Shown here: one piece after another, positions 1-11,734 of the stretch
Position numbering within the stretch: the stretch's first letter is position 1
Layout of the letters: each line of letters starts with the position of its first letter
DNA from: Paragordius varius
Lineage: Eukaryota; Nematomorpha
Assembly (NCBI GenBank): GCA_964247055.1
Contig: OZ176050.1
Span: forward strand, 9,114,001-9,178,000
DNA length: 64,000 nt
Reading direction: 5' to 3'
The notes under the pieces: model-generated
What the model was told of the DNA's origin: nothing
What the model saw: the letters and a program-made list of their open reading frames with translations, nothing else
Databases searched by the model: none
Position numbers and translations under genes: made by a program

Positions 1-814
1 GAAATAATCTTTACAATGAAAACAATTTAACATACCAGCAACTACATGATTGTGTGTTAGACCTTTATTATATGTTTCTTGCTAAAATTGTGAAAGATGC
101 CAAACACATTGCAACAAATCCAACTCCCGACAATATATCTAGCGCTATATACCGTTACGAATATGCGCTTCGTGTCTACCCAACTCAAATAATTGCCCAA
201 ACCAATAAAAAGCCAATGAATACTGATTCCACCCACTCTAAATTAATAGAACTTAAATTACAAACCTTAGTCAATGTAGCGAGATGTCAACTCTATGTCA
301 AGGTAAACTTAGATAATAATTATTCTATATATTTAATTTTTATATCCATTTATCTATGTTTTGCAAAGCCAAAATTTTGAATAGATTTTTATATATTTTT
401 TTAAACAATAACAGGATATCGATTCTGCCATGAAATCAACGACCGCTGCCTTGGAACTTAACCCTGTTTATTTCGACGCATTGTACCACCGGGCCCTTGT
501 TAACAAAAAATTAAAGTAATAATAATTAATGTTTTAGCTTTTCATCCGCTAAAATTTTTTTAATATATTATATGTTTTTTTTAAAAAAATAATCATAATA
601 ACTATATATATAAATATTAATTTATCTATATAGCAAAATTGAGCTTGCCTTGTATGATATTCACCTCGCCAGACAACACATAAATTCCCAATATAAAAAT
701 GATGTATTTGCTTCATCCGAAATGGAAATGAGAAATAACCAATTAAAAAATAACCATAACTTATTGAATCAATTGGAACACAGTTTATACGCTACGAAAT
801 CTGTCCCGGTTTAA
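1..814 (+). CDS. TPR protein, C-terminal part (TANC-like?)
   Basis: The frame is open from the window edge, so the 5' part is miss­ing. Exons are 1-302, 415-515 and 634-814, with introns of 112 and 118 nt and GT/AG ends, and the stop is TAA. The frame continues across both joins. The protein shows degenerate tetratricopeptide helices: RYEYALRVYP, then LVNVARCQLYVKDIDSAMK and ALELNPVYFDALYHRALVNK, whose last two pieces form a classic TPR pair spanning the first join. The tail is Asn-rich and ends KSVPV. The order ELK...L.N..RC followed by A.ELNP..F.ALY.RA resembles the C-terminal TPR block of TANC scaffold proteins, but co-chaperone TPR proteins also look like this. The TPR call is firm. The family name is a guess. 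Confidence 0.75.
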
Positions 815-3377
815 TACATATGTACACAATATTTCGTTTGCTACTCTCATTGTATTTTATTTTTCTAAAAACTGTATTATTATTAAGCCCATGTATACTA
901 TATATATAAAAAATTATGGCATTACACGTGTATTTATGAAAATACCATAAATATATAATAAATTTTTAATAAACAATTATATATTTCTTTATAAAGTATC
1001 GAATTCGATTTAGTATCCAATAACCGTAATCACTATTTAATGGAGAATCGGATCGGTCGCCGATTTCAAAAAAGGATAAATTAATGATACAAAATAATAT
1101 TGTCATACACTTACAAAATAACCAGAAATTTTTTAGAGTAATATTTTACATCCAAGTATTTCGGAGTATGAAGTGTTTTCAGACATTTTCAGATATTCTA
1201 TACGCACATTTTTTTGTAATACGATGCTTCTGAACATTTCTATCTTCTCATTTTAATTATATAAAGTGTTTTTGGAAAATATATACTTAAAATTGGAAAT
1301 GAACAAATGCTTTAATATAAAATCTGAGGTCGTAAATACCATAAAATACGGTTCATCAATAAAAATTTAATTTTTTAATAAACTATACATTTTCAAAATA
1401 TTTTTTTGATGTCATAATCTACCATATATTAAAAAATTCTTATCGCTAAATTTCGGCATTATTGCGTTTGTTAAAAAAACTAGCCCATTTTGGTGGAAGC
1501 CAAAAATTTGAGACTTTCAGAGCGCGCATCTAAAAATTAATATTTTTGATAAAAATAATTTTTTGCTTTTTAAATGTAATATATATATACATTTAATGAT
1601 TTAATTTTTGCAATGAAGCAATTAGCTTTCACGAAAATTTTTTATTTAACATAAATGCTCAAATTTTGCTATTTTTTATATGGACATTTACCCCCATATA
1701 TTAAAAGCCAAAAACCAAAGCACCACAAGAATCCTGATATATTTAATCAGAATCAGGATATTTTTGAGCTCAAATTGCACAGTGTATATTTAAAAAGCAA
1801 ACTCAGCCTATTACGCTTCGCTGTGATGTAGTTTCACTGATAATGAATCCGTCCAATAAAATTTTGCCTTAAACCGATGAAATCAAAGAAAGCTTATGCA
1901 ACCTTATCATATAAGGATGTTTTAACCATTTTTTACAGGATTTTGCATTCGCTAAAATATGGTAATTTACGCATTGCTCGCATCAAAACTGTCGTTTACT
2001 AATTTACTATTCAATATTATCATTGTATTTATTTCAATTAAATAATCAAACAAATGTTTTATTATGGAATTATGTACACGAATAAAACTTAAAAGAAATT
2101 CTTTTTTAAATATGGTCCCACACGTATTCCCGAGAATTTCAAAGCCATAATCTTTAAAAAAACACGGGGTAAGGGAATATTAGTATTAAAAAAGGCCTGA
2201 GTTATAATTGCTTTTGCAAAACAATTAAAAAATTTATCATTCTGAATAAGCCTTCACGTTGTTCAACTTGCTTCGAAATCAATTTCCCATTATTACCCAG
2301 GTGGGTAGAATGTGTGTTTAATTTCAAAAAAGCTTTCTCATCGATGTTGTGTATTTAAAATATTGAAAAAATATACTATGGCAACTGTTTAGGCTCCCAT
2401 GTTTTCTGGAAAATTGCTCTAAAGCCAATAATTTTAACCCATTTTTATATCACCGTAACGGAGGGGCTATTCCCTTTTGAAATGAGCTTACACATGTTCC
2501 GGAAAGTTACTTTGAAAATGTGTTAAAGCTCCTTTTTACAATTAGTAGGGCTAAACTGAGGCGCAAGAAATAAGCCGAGTCATTTTCGGCGCATTTGTAA
2601 AAAAATTATTGAAACTGATTGAGACCTCATGCTTTTCGGAATCGTGTCTCCTCAACAATTGTTCAAAAAACACCAATTATGATGGGCCAAATAAGAGGCT
2701 GATTAAAAAAAGGACTCATTCACTATTAATGCATTCGTAAAACAATAATAAAATACAATTCAAACTGAATGCGCCATCACGTTCGGAAACGTCTTTCAAA
2801 CTTATAATTTTAGATATTTCCAGTTTAATCCCTTACACCGGGCAGAGCTAAACTGATAAAAAAGGGGTTAAATATCGGCGTAAATGATTAAATAATTTTC
2901 CCTTTAAAGTTGAATGGGATTAACACGTTTTGCCTAAAAATCCTTGGAAACCGACACTGTATAAATTTATGAATATAAGAGATTAATTTTTTTATGAAGA
3001 AGATTGAGATTTTTGGTCCCCACTAAAATGCGCTATAATATATGCGCAAAAAATCTCAAGATTGCGCGTGAATTTTTAAAATAGCTAAAGGTGCATATCT
3101 TTTTAATTTTTGAAATTTTTATTTTTTTGCAAAATTTTCTTCAACCGTATTTTATATAAAGGGTTATGCGAATGTATGAGTTGAGTTCATTGAGTTTATT
3201 ATATAATCTTATTTGACAAAGAGTGAACTATATAAAATAATTTAATTTTTATTAAGTAAATCACATTTTTAGTCTTTACTATTTCATAAAATTAAATTTA
3301 GATTTGAAAAAAAGTTCCATATTCTTGTGCGGCAAAAATGGGCAACAAAAAATAAAGTTAATGAATTTTATACATCT
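815..3377. repeat. Gene-free, decayed dispersed repeats
   Basis: I see no gene. About 1380-1830 resembles a family met again near 8150-8350, 43450-44480 and 58020-58500. Shared landmarks are aactagcccatttt, a pair of phrases around 'agactttc ... cacatctaaaa', and a block reading gcatttagctttcac or similar. Near 1807 it carries attacgcttcgctgtgatgt, matched near 40458. About 2280-2960 resembles the decayed tandem repeats at 41.4-43.4 kb and 59.2-59.7 kb (cgcatt..taaa.., gggctaa.., aacacgtt). Everything is too degraded for me to set element ends. Confidence 0.5.
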
Positions 3378-4579
3378 GTGTGCAAAAAATTTTTTAACAA
3401 AATTTCATGAGATAGCTTATGACCAGCGTATTCATTTGCCGCAAAAATTTTTATTTGTTGACAACCTAGTTGTTGAAATATTGAGAGAAAATCGAAATCG
3501 GACAAAAAGTGAAAATTAAGGATTAAGGATAATTCAAAAAATAATAAAATTTGTAATATTATGGTTTATTATCATTTTAGAGATATTTTTAATATATAAA
3601 TAGCCTAAAATCATATAGTTAGGGTTTCTATAAAATTTAGCTCAAAGATGGCGGTTTTTCTTTTATAACACTTAAAAGACAAAAAAAATGCAATGAAACT
3701 ATATTAAAATAATTTTTTTTAATTATTTACTACCTAAACTCACTATTAAAATTTCATATTTTATTCAGTGAAAAAAACTAGTATATCAAAATCAATCCAA
3801 AAATATTGTTTTTTATTTTTGCATTTTTTGTCATCTGGTTTATGAGTTTATAAAAAATTTATACTGTTTTATTTTGGAATCTTACATGAGTGGGAATTAT
3901 TAAGTATATAATTTAGAAAAATAGGATTTAAAAGTAGTTAATTATCAACCAACCCTTACAAATCCTTGTAACAAGTCTTTTTTATGATAATTTAATATTT
4001 GTATTGGGATTTGTACGGATTTTTGGTTGATATTACACTAATTTTAAATCCTATTTTGTATAAATTATATACTTTATAATTCTCACTCATGTAGGGTTCC
4101 AAAATAAAACAGTATAAATTTTTTATACACTAACAAACTGGTTCTATTTTGAAATTAAGCTTTTTACTCAATAAATATGAATGTTATGATTTTAATAGTG
4201 AGTTTAGGTAGTAAATAATTAAAAAAATTATTCAATATAGTTTCATTAATTTTTTTGTCTTTTAAGTGTGATAAAAGAAAAACGCCATCCTTTGGGCTGA
4301 AACTTTAAAAACCCTAACTATATAGTTTTAGGCTATTTGTATATTGAAAATCTCTTATATATATGATAATAAACCATAATATTTCAAATTTTATCATTAT
4401 TTTTTGTATCCTTAATTATCCTTAATTTTGACTTTTTGCACGATTTCTATTTTCTCTCAATATTTCAAAAACTATGTCAACAAATAATAATTTTGGCAGC
4501 ATATGAATTCACTGGTCATAAGCTATCTCATGAAAAAAAAATTTTTTCGTTAAATCAAAATGACCCTCTTTTTTGCACA
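3378..4579. repeat. Foldback element F1, about 1.2 kb
   Basis: This is a long imperfect palindrome. The left arm runs from about 3378 to 3965 and the right arm from about 4010 to 4579, around a short loop near 3970-4010. Matching pairs include gagatagcttatgaccag on the left and ctggtcataagctatctc on the right, and tagcctaaaatcatatagtt against aactatatagttttaggct. The arms differ at many sites, so it is old. The open frame at 3304-3519 lies in the left arm and is not a gene. The ends carry no recognised transposase signature. Confidence 0.75.
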
Positions 4580-4769
4580 ATGTATATTATTAGAAACTGA
4601 GGATAATCAATATCGGATATATGTGATTAAAATACTAGATAAAAAGTTATTCAAATTTTTCTGTTATTAGCCAAAAACGAAAAATCGCATTTTTTATTAG
4701 GTCAAATAAAATTAAATACAATAGATGATTTAGATTTTTATGAAGGGTCCCAAAAAGTTATTTTAAAAT

Positions 4770-5430
4770 AATAGCTAAAAATCGCACTTTGTCGTCAAAA
4801 TTGAACCATAAAAATTTATTAATATGCGGTCAAAGATATTAATTTTTACAAAAACAATTATATATTTACTCTATAAGAAATTACCCAATATATCGCCTTC
4901 AAAAAAATTTAAGCCTTATAAGAAAATTATTTGATAATTTGGACCAAGGCGGAAGCTACGTAAAATTTTTACAAGCATCCAATATATGTTAGAATCAGTT
5001 TTTTCATACAATTCGATGGTGAAAAAATCTCAGATTTGATTTAGGGGATTCTTTTGCCCGAAAATCTTGATTATATACTTTTGGCACCATTTTGGCCTTA
5101 AAGGGCATAAAAGTTTCCTAAATTAAAAAACTGAGTCGATAGATCTTTCTACATCGATTTGAGTGAAAAATATATTTATATTATATATTGGATGTTATGT
5201 AAAAATTTTACGCATCTTCCGCTTTGTTACAAATTATCAAAAAAAATTCTTTTTATATAAGGCTTAAATGTTTTTTGAAAGAGATATATTGGGTCTTTAC
5301 ATGGAGTTATATGATTATTTTTATAATAATTATAATCTTTAACCGATATAGACCAGTTTTTATGAAATTTGTCGCCAAAGTGTGATTTTTTTGCTTATAT
5401 TATTGTAAATCTTTCTAGCACCCTCAGAAA
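4770..5430. repeat. Foldback F2 inside element B
   Basis: The left arm, near 4780-5030, has cggaagctacgtaaaattt. Its complement appears on the right near 5200-5225 as aaaattttacgcatcttccg. The axis lies near 5085. The outer parts pair aatcgcactttgtcg with cgccaaagtgtgatttt. It is probably the native core of element B, because the shorter B copy at 11735-12510 retains a gcggaagtag phrase at a comparable place. Confidence 0.6.
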
Positions 5431-5449
5431 AAATGTAAAATTTTATTAT

Positions 5450-6470
5450 AAAATTATACAACAACTTTTTACCTTTTAAAGTGCCATTCTAGTAAATGAA
5501 CCTATTTCATAGCACATAAATATTATATCTGAAAAAATATAATCTAATCCCATAGAACTTTTTATTATTATTATTTATTGAAATATCAAATTAAAAGTTT
5601 TGCATATAGAGCCATATATTTTATATCATTCGAAATAGCGCAAAATACTGAATCTTTGAATGGTAATAAGTCATTTAACTCAACTTGTAAAAATTATTTG
5701 GCTTTATATGGTCAAAATTGTCAACCCTTAATTAAGTCAAAATTTTACAGACAAACTAATTTAATAATCTTTTAATATAAATATTAAGGTTACATTTATA
5801 TTTAATTTTAAAAAAGTCTTCAAAAAAGTCTTTGATTAGCTCTTTTAATAAAAATTATTGTTACCATAATCATTTTCTAGTGAATAGTAAAATGCATAGT
5901 TAAAACTGTAATTTGCATAATGGCTATAACAGAGCAAGAATACCATAAACTATATTTCTAGTCTTTAAAATTTTGAAATTATAAACCTTCTAAAGAAAAA
6001 AATTAATATGATTGTATTTTTTTGAAAATTTATAAAATTAAAATGGCTCTTTGGAATGACATAAAAGCAATTAATAAATATTAAAAAAAACTTTCTTGTG
6101 TTATCTTTTTGGGGATTTATTGCCATCTGCACAAAATTTGACTAATTTCATCCATTTGTTATAATAATAAATTAATTAAGAAAAACGTTCTTGCTTCGCG
6201 GATTTGTCGCTTCCTGGGTCCATATTAACTATTAATGTAAAAGATATTAGTATGAATTTTAGAGAGTTTTTTACTCTTTCGAATGATGATTACAAATGGG
6301 AATTTGTTGTATGTTTTCAAAGAAAAACATTTGCTAGTAAAAGTTTTAACTAAGAGGGCGCATAATTATTGTGCAAAAATACGAAATTCTTAGGTGGGAT
6401 CATTAAAATGATAATAAATATCAGAAAATGCACAAAACTCGAGTGGCAAAAAAAATTGTTATTTAGTGTA
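5450..6470. mobile_element. Element A, diverged copy 1
   Basis: This segment aligns over about 1 kb with the copy at 53774-54820. Shared phrases include aatgacataaaagcaat, agtgaata.taaaatgcat, ttgtgttatctttt or close variants, and the end block gtggcaaaaaaaattgtta against gtggcagaaaaatttgtta. Divergence is considerable. I cannot find the TTAA flanks that mark copy 2. The small open frame at 5578-5775 is part of the repeat and not a gene. Confidence 0.55.
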
Positions 6471-6739
6471 ATATTTTGATTTTAGAATTAGTTGACACAT
6501 TTTCATCTATTGTATTTAGTTTTATTTGACCTAATATGCGAGAAAAATGCGATTTTTTGATTTTGGCTAATAATAAAAAAATTAAAATACTTTTTTTCTA
6601 GTTTAACCGCATATATTATTTCGATATTCATTATCCTGAAACTTTTAGCTATCGATTCACATATGATTAATTAACATTAATTTTTTGCTGCACACGACGC
6701 CATTTTTACAAAATTTTTGCAAAATATCATGTTTATTTA

Positions 6740-7622
6740 AACACTTGGATACAACACATTCAATTCAATCATTCGATTCCAATTGGGCTCGTTGAATAAC
6801 CCAGGCCTGTTTAAAATTAATTATTTTGAAAAATTTGGAATGAAGTGAACAAAAGTTATGCACTTATATAACATTAATGAACCGAAATATTAAAAAATTC
6901 ACTAAATTGATATTACTTATTTTAAGGTAAATAAAGGTAAAAATTTAGTCAACATGACATGAATGTCTTTAATAAATATGCAAAATAAACCACTTTTTCT
7001 GTTTCTATCAATGTTAGATGAGTTTAAATAAAAATTAGCATTGATTAACACTTCGATTCAAATTGGGGTATCTAAATACGCCAGACTAAATTTAAATTAA
7101 ATTTTTTAAAAAACTACTGAAGGAAACGGTCCCAATTTAAATTTATGCTTCTGATAAATATTATATAAATATGCCAAAATATCTTGATAAAATTTTGTTT
7201 TGAAAAAAAAAGTTCCATCTCAAACTACTTCGACGCCATTTTTATTTTACAAAAATTTTTAAAAATATCGTCTTCATTTAATTTTAAGAGTAAAACTAAA
7301 GCTTATATTTTATATAAATTACATCTAACATTGATAGAAATAGAAGCGGTTTATTTTATATTATTTTTTAATTTTACAATTTGACACATGTCACATTGAC
7401 TAAATTTTTACCTTTCAGTTTTAGCTCAAAATAAGTAATAGTATTTTTGAATAAATTTTTTTATATATTTAGGTTTATTAATGTTATATAAGTGTAAAAT
7501 TTTGCCATGGTTTGGATTGCTTCCATACTTTTTAAAGTATTTGATTTTAAACAGGCCTGGGGTATCCAACTACCCCAATTTGAATCGAAGGACTAAAATG
7601 AGTGAGTTGTATCCAAGTGTTA
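6740..7622. mobile_element. Element C, copy 1, with exact inverted ends
   Basis: It begins aacacttggatacaac and ends gttgtatccaagtgtt, a perfect 16-bp terminal inverted repeat. Inside, the arms mirror each other loosely: caggcctgtttaaaatta on the left and ttttaaacaggcctggggta on the right. A second internal end-like motif, aacacttcgattcaaattgg, sits near 7046. Other copies are at 7630-8088, 40812-41376 and 44545-45080. No transposase is visible, so this is a MITE-like or foldback family. The open frame at 7184-7384 is repeat sequence. Confidence 0.7.
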
Positions 7623-7629
7623 ATTAAAT

Positions 7630-8088
7630 ATACATGATATTTTGCAAAATTGTAAAATAAAAATGGCGTCGAAGTAGTTTGATGTGGAACTTTTTTTTTA
7701 ATTAAATTTTATTTTTTCAGTTTATTTATATAATTTTTAGGATAGACGCATAAATGTAATTTGGGACTGTAATAATATAATTAAAAATAGTCTGGGGTAT
7801 ATACCCCATTTCGAATCGGAGTGTTAATTGTTTATTTTGTATTATTTTTAAATTTAGCTAATGCAGGCATGCCATGTTCACTAAATTTCTACCTTTGCTT
7901 ACTTTAAACTAGGTAATAAGTTTTAAATGATTTTTTTATTTCTATTCATTATATTTAAGTGCAAATTTTTGCCATGGTGTTAATACCTTCCATATTTTTT
8001 GAGATATATTTTTTAACAGGCCTAGGAATCCAACGACCTCAATTTGAATCGAAGGACTGCTATGAATGTGTTGTATCCAAACATCGTT
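7630..8088. mobile_element. Element C, partial copy 2
   Basis: This is a half copy in the reverse sense of copy 3. It holds atggcgtcgaagtagtttga, a ctggggtatataccccattt block and the terminal part caggcctaggaatccaac followed by gtgttgtatccaaa. It abuts copy 1, so two related elements lie side by side. Confidence 0.6.
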
Positions 8089-9043
8089 TTCACGCCGTTT
8101 TCATCATGTTTACTGTGAGCTTTAACAATATTACAAAATTAAATTTTGATGTCAGATCTATTATATTTTATAAAAAGTTTTTATCACCCAATCTTGACAT
8201 TTTTTTGTTTTTATTTAAAACTAGCCCATTTCTGAGGGATCCAAATTTGCGACTTTTGGAAACTACGTCTCACATTTTCGCTTTCTGAATAAAGCTTTGG
8301 ATATATTATATTGATATTTTTAGAAAGAGCATCTAGCTCAGAGTTGTTTAGTCCAAATGGCGGGCCGCATTTGCTTAAGAAACTGATGGCCTCATTAAAT
8401 GTAATACACATCAATAAATATTTTATTATATCTATTTTAAAATAATTTACCTCCATAGATCTACTAATTATGTAAATTTGTTTATTCTGTTATTTAGAAA
8501 GATACATTCAGATTTGCCCACATTTATAAAAATTAAAAAGTTATATTGAATTTTGATTCTTATCGGTTTTCGTCTATATAAAAATTAATAGATGATAATA
8601 AATATACCTTCAAGAACTCATGGCACTTTCCGAAAAAGTTAATGTGGTATATCTTATTACTTAACGGCTGAAATACCCCTTTATCAAAAAATTAAAGGTT
8701 TTATAAGCATAATACAGCTAGTTCTGAATATTATAATTAAAAATAATATTTTATAGTTAATGATATGAATTTTATAATTAATTTTTATAGCTATATTTTT
8801 CAATTTTTTTGGGGCTATTAAAATTTTTTGTATGACCCCGTGTTGGAGACCCCTAATCTTGCTCTCCAATAGCATGGTGTAAACTAATTAGATATTTGTT
8901 ATAGAGCAATTAGCATAAAGATAACTTATTAAATCTTTTGTTAGGCATTAAACTCAAAAGTACCATGATCATTTTTTATCAGATTATATAAATATCGGTA
9001 TTCACCCCCAATTTTATATGTGTAATTATAAAACATTTTTTTG
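8089..9043. other. Gene-free spacer upstream of PHPT1
   Basis: About 8150-8350 is another relic of the family at 1.4, 43.5 and 58.3 kb. A piece near 8820-8860, read on the minus strand, gives ggggtctccaacacggggtc, the sort of end found in hAT MITEs. The antisense frame at 8211-8456 spans these relics and is not supported as a gene. The last 100 bp before PHPT1 show no motif I can name. Confidence 0.4.
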
Positions 9044-9428
9044 ATGGGCTTATCTGATGTACCAGATGTTGATATAGAGGACGGCTCATTTAAATATATT
9101 TTAATTGAAGCGTCCGAAAATGGTAACAAAAAGCTTATTGTTCGTGGTTATGATTTGCCGTTTCATAGTAGTTACCAAATAACATTAGGTGATATATTCG
9201 ACAAAGTCAAAAGCATGGTCAAAGATCCTAAAATAAAACTTGTTTGTAAAGGTGGTGGAAAAATTTCACATGATTCGAAAAACAAATTAATAAATTTTTA
9301 TGGCTATTCACAAGTAAAATAGTTATTAAAGATAGGGTTATGGTCAAGCTAAGCATGCTCTTTCCAAAGATATTTTACAAAAATCTTATCCAGAATATAA
9401 TATAACATGGAGCGATGAAGGCTATTAA
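9044..9428 (+). CDS. PHPT1: Phosphohistidine phosphatase (PHPT1/janus)
   Basis: This is a homologue of the 14-kDa protein that removes phosphate from phosphohistidine in cytosolic proteins. Exons are 9044-9167, 9189-9313 and 9336-9428, with introns of 21 and 22 nt, and the product is 113 aa (human 125). Family landmarks occur in order: IPDVDI-like VPDVDIEDG, FKYILIE, IVRGY, the catalytic-His block, GGGKISH, INFYGYSQ, GYGQAKHAL and a C-terminal YNITWSDEGY. The first intron is 21 nt and leaves the frame open, so an unspliced reading inserts seven residues. Splicing it restores PFHSDIFDKV, matching the family pattern YHADIYDKV with the catalytic His. ATG 9044 is the first Met in frame. The gene is convergent with the DUSP gene, with 156 bp between stops. 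Confidence 0.93.
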
Positions 9429-9584
9429 TTTATGTTAAATAATTTATTCAATTTAATTACAATAAATTAAGCATGAATATCACAATAATTTGCATATTTA
9501 ATTGAGTTCGGTTCTTGATGCAAGAAATGCTAAATTGTTACAAGGTGAAAATATGATTGCATTGTTTAGGGTAAATGTGCATTT

Positions 9585-10361
9585 TCAAAATTCATTTAAA
9601 TAGAGATCAGGGATCAAACCTCTACCATTACCTCCAACATTTACCATTTTAACCGTGTTACATCCAAAAAGTTGGTATTCATATTTTACAAGTTGTTGAA
9701 AAAATCCGATGTTAGGTCGTATGACTGGTCTAACCCGCTTAAGGAAGTGGTAAGCTTGCATAAGTGACATTTTTCTATGTTTCATGAGATAGGCCAAAAC
9801 TAGGGTGGCACTTCGACTGGCTCCAACCATACAATGAATAAGTGCCTTACCAGGCATTCCTGATTTCCCGGCCCTTAGAGAAACGTCTTTGATTCGATCA
9901 GCGACAGTATCAAAGTAGGGATATAATTGAGAATTTGTTGAGTCATCTATTCTTATAGCTAAGGTTTCCACACCTGGTACACGTAGGTTGGGGAAATCGA
10001 GTGTTACATTTACAATGAAGGTGATACCTTTGGCCCGTACTTTGTATTCATTTACGGCATTTGCTCCACAGATATATAAATGTGGGTTAACCTCGGATAT
10101 AGTGGTGAGACATAATATACTCATGGCGGGAGATGAAACCATTCGTGTATTATAAGGAGTAGCTGGCTGATTTTTGTTATAATCTTCATTTTCGGTTTGT
10201 TGATTATATCGATATGGGTTTGTGTTGAGCTCAGTTTTAGGAGATCTCAAAACACTATAAGGATCATCTGAAACTCTGTCTATGTTTGTTCGATATTTCG
10301 GAACCATTGTGTAGGAGGTATTTTCCCTCCTAACTGGCACAATGTATGATGTATTATGCAT
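9585..10361 (-). CDS. Atypical dual-specificity phosphatase, DUSP14/18 type
   Basis: This is a single-exon gene of 258 aa ending in TGA. The catalytic loop is HCMVGASRS (H176, C177, R183), the CX5R signature, with likely general-acid Asp at D139/D140. Downstream, AYLMKHRKMSLMQAYHFLK and RPVIRPNIGFFQQL, then YEYQLFG, are typical of the DUSP14/18/21/28 group, as is the tail TVKMV...GLIPDLY. The first 80 residues are a Tyr/Asn/Pro-rich extension without a domain I recognise. These enzymes dephosphorylate Tyr and Ser/Thr, often on MAP kinase pathway proteins, but the substrate here is unknown. Lacking introns, the gene could be an old retrocopy that stayed functional. The frame is clean. Confidence 0.93.
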   Translation of the reverse strand: MHNTSYIVPVRRENTSYTMVPKYRTNIDRVSDDPYSVLRSPKTELNTNPYRYNQQTENEDYNKNQPATPYNTRMVSSPAMSILCLTTISEVNPHLYICGANAVNEYKVRAKGITFIVNVTLDFPNLRVPGVETLAIRIDDSTNSQLYPYFDTVADRIKDVSLRAGKSGMPGKALIHCMVGASRSATLVLAYLMKHRKMSLMQAYHFLKRVRPVIRPNIGFFQQLVKYEYQLFGCNTVKMVNVGGNGRGLIPDLYLNEF

Positions 10362-11734
10362 AATTTGATGTTCTCAATTCTATCATATACCGGTATAAAT
10401 AAAAAATAAATATTAACCCGTATTAAAAATTATCCGATAAAACAAAAAAGTTAACGAACGATAAATATTATATTAATTTTACATTTTTGCATATATGATA
10501 TGCATATGGTAATAAATTATATTTTATCACCAAATTTGACACTATTAATGAGTAAATAAGGTTTATAAAACAAATTATGTGTTTGTGTGTCATTAACATT
10601 GCTTTGCTAAAATAAAATTATTTTAATAATGCAATAATTTAGACTATAATTTTTACAAATATTTTAAACGTAAAAATTACCGTCAGTGAGTTTGGTAAGA
10701 TTATTGGGGAAAATCGGATGAAGAATTAAATTACCAATACATATTGCTGATTGGTAGGGTGGAAAAGAGATACTATGATTTTGCAGATATAAATGTGTAA
10801 TCAAATTTATTGTACAAAAAATTGGAGGGGATAAAATATACTAGTTTCTATAGTTATTATATAAGTGATGAATCGTTTTTTGCCAATAATTTAAAATTAT
10901 AACAATGGTATAGTATGGGAGGGGAAATTTAATAATTAAAATTATTACGAACACAAACAAGAAACAAAGTAAAAAATGATAAATAGTAAATAGATAGATA
11001 ACTTGGAGGCATTTCCAATCACTTATTATTATAGATTATCATTATCATAGTGTTTTTGGGAAAAAAGTTCGCTAAAATAAATAATTAAACAATTACACTA
11101 TTTGCGAGCAAAATATTTGTTTAGTTTAAAATAACACAAAATTTGTTTCTATATACTTTTAAAATTTTTATACATGTAATGTTGCAATTTGCATAGTAGT
11201 TATAGTTTATTTCAAAATCAGATTAAAATGATCAATATTGATATTAGACTATAGTATGTTATACATGTTAGAGAGATGTACGCTTTGCATAATGTATAAA
11301 AAATTTGGCATTCTGGCGGTTTAATAATATAATAATATTGAATGAAATTATATTTACATCCAATATCTTATGTACAAGCCTAATAACAATATATTTTAAA
11401 AAAACTACAGTTAATATTTTTTGTTAAAAATTATTTGAATATACTTATTTACAACTAAATAACTATTTTTATGATGTCTTTTATAGCGCGCAATAATCTA
11501 AATTGGTAATTTTTGTAAGGAAGCCAAACACGAAACCTGGTACGTATCCAAAAAAATAAACATTTTAACCATTATTTAAAAGTATAAATAAATATAATGT
11601 GTGAAAAGATCGGTAAAAATTGTTTCTCTATGAATATGCGGAGCGAAATCCTGAAAATTTTTGAACAACTAATTTTTGACTAAGCTAATTAAAGATAGCC
11701 GCACCAATATAAGTTTAAATCATGTCTCATACGA
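10362..11734. other. AT-rich spacer upstream of the DUSP gene
   Basis: I see no gene, no coding-like open frame and no convincing repeat in this 1.4 kb. It must contain the DUSP promoter, but I can point to no specific element. Confidence 0.4.

Larger units (their letters stand above)
4603..6648. mobile_element. TIR element B, composite, about 2.0 kb
   Basis: Inverted repeats of about 140 bp bound the unit. The left copy (4603-4745) reads aaaaatcgcattttttatta then ggtcaaataaaatta. The right copy (6505-6648) reads tagttttatttgacctaata then the complement of the rest. Between them lie a second foldback (4770-5430) and a relic of the TTAA-flanked element A (5450-6470). A shorter relative with the same inverted ends lies at 11735-12510. 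There is no coding capacity, so it is a non-autonomous element or a nest of them. Confidence 0.6.

Noticed and set aside
3304-3519. 71-codon frame
   Set aside because: It lies in the left arm of foldback F1.
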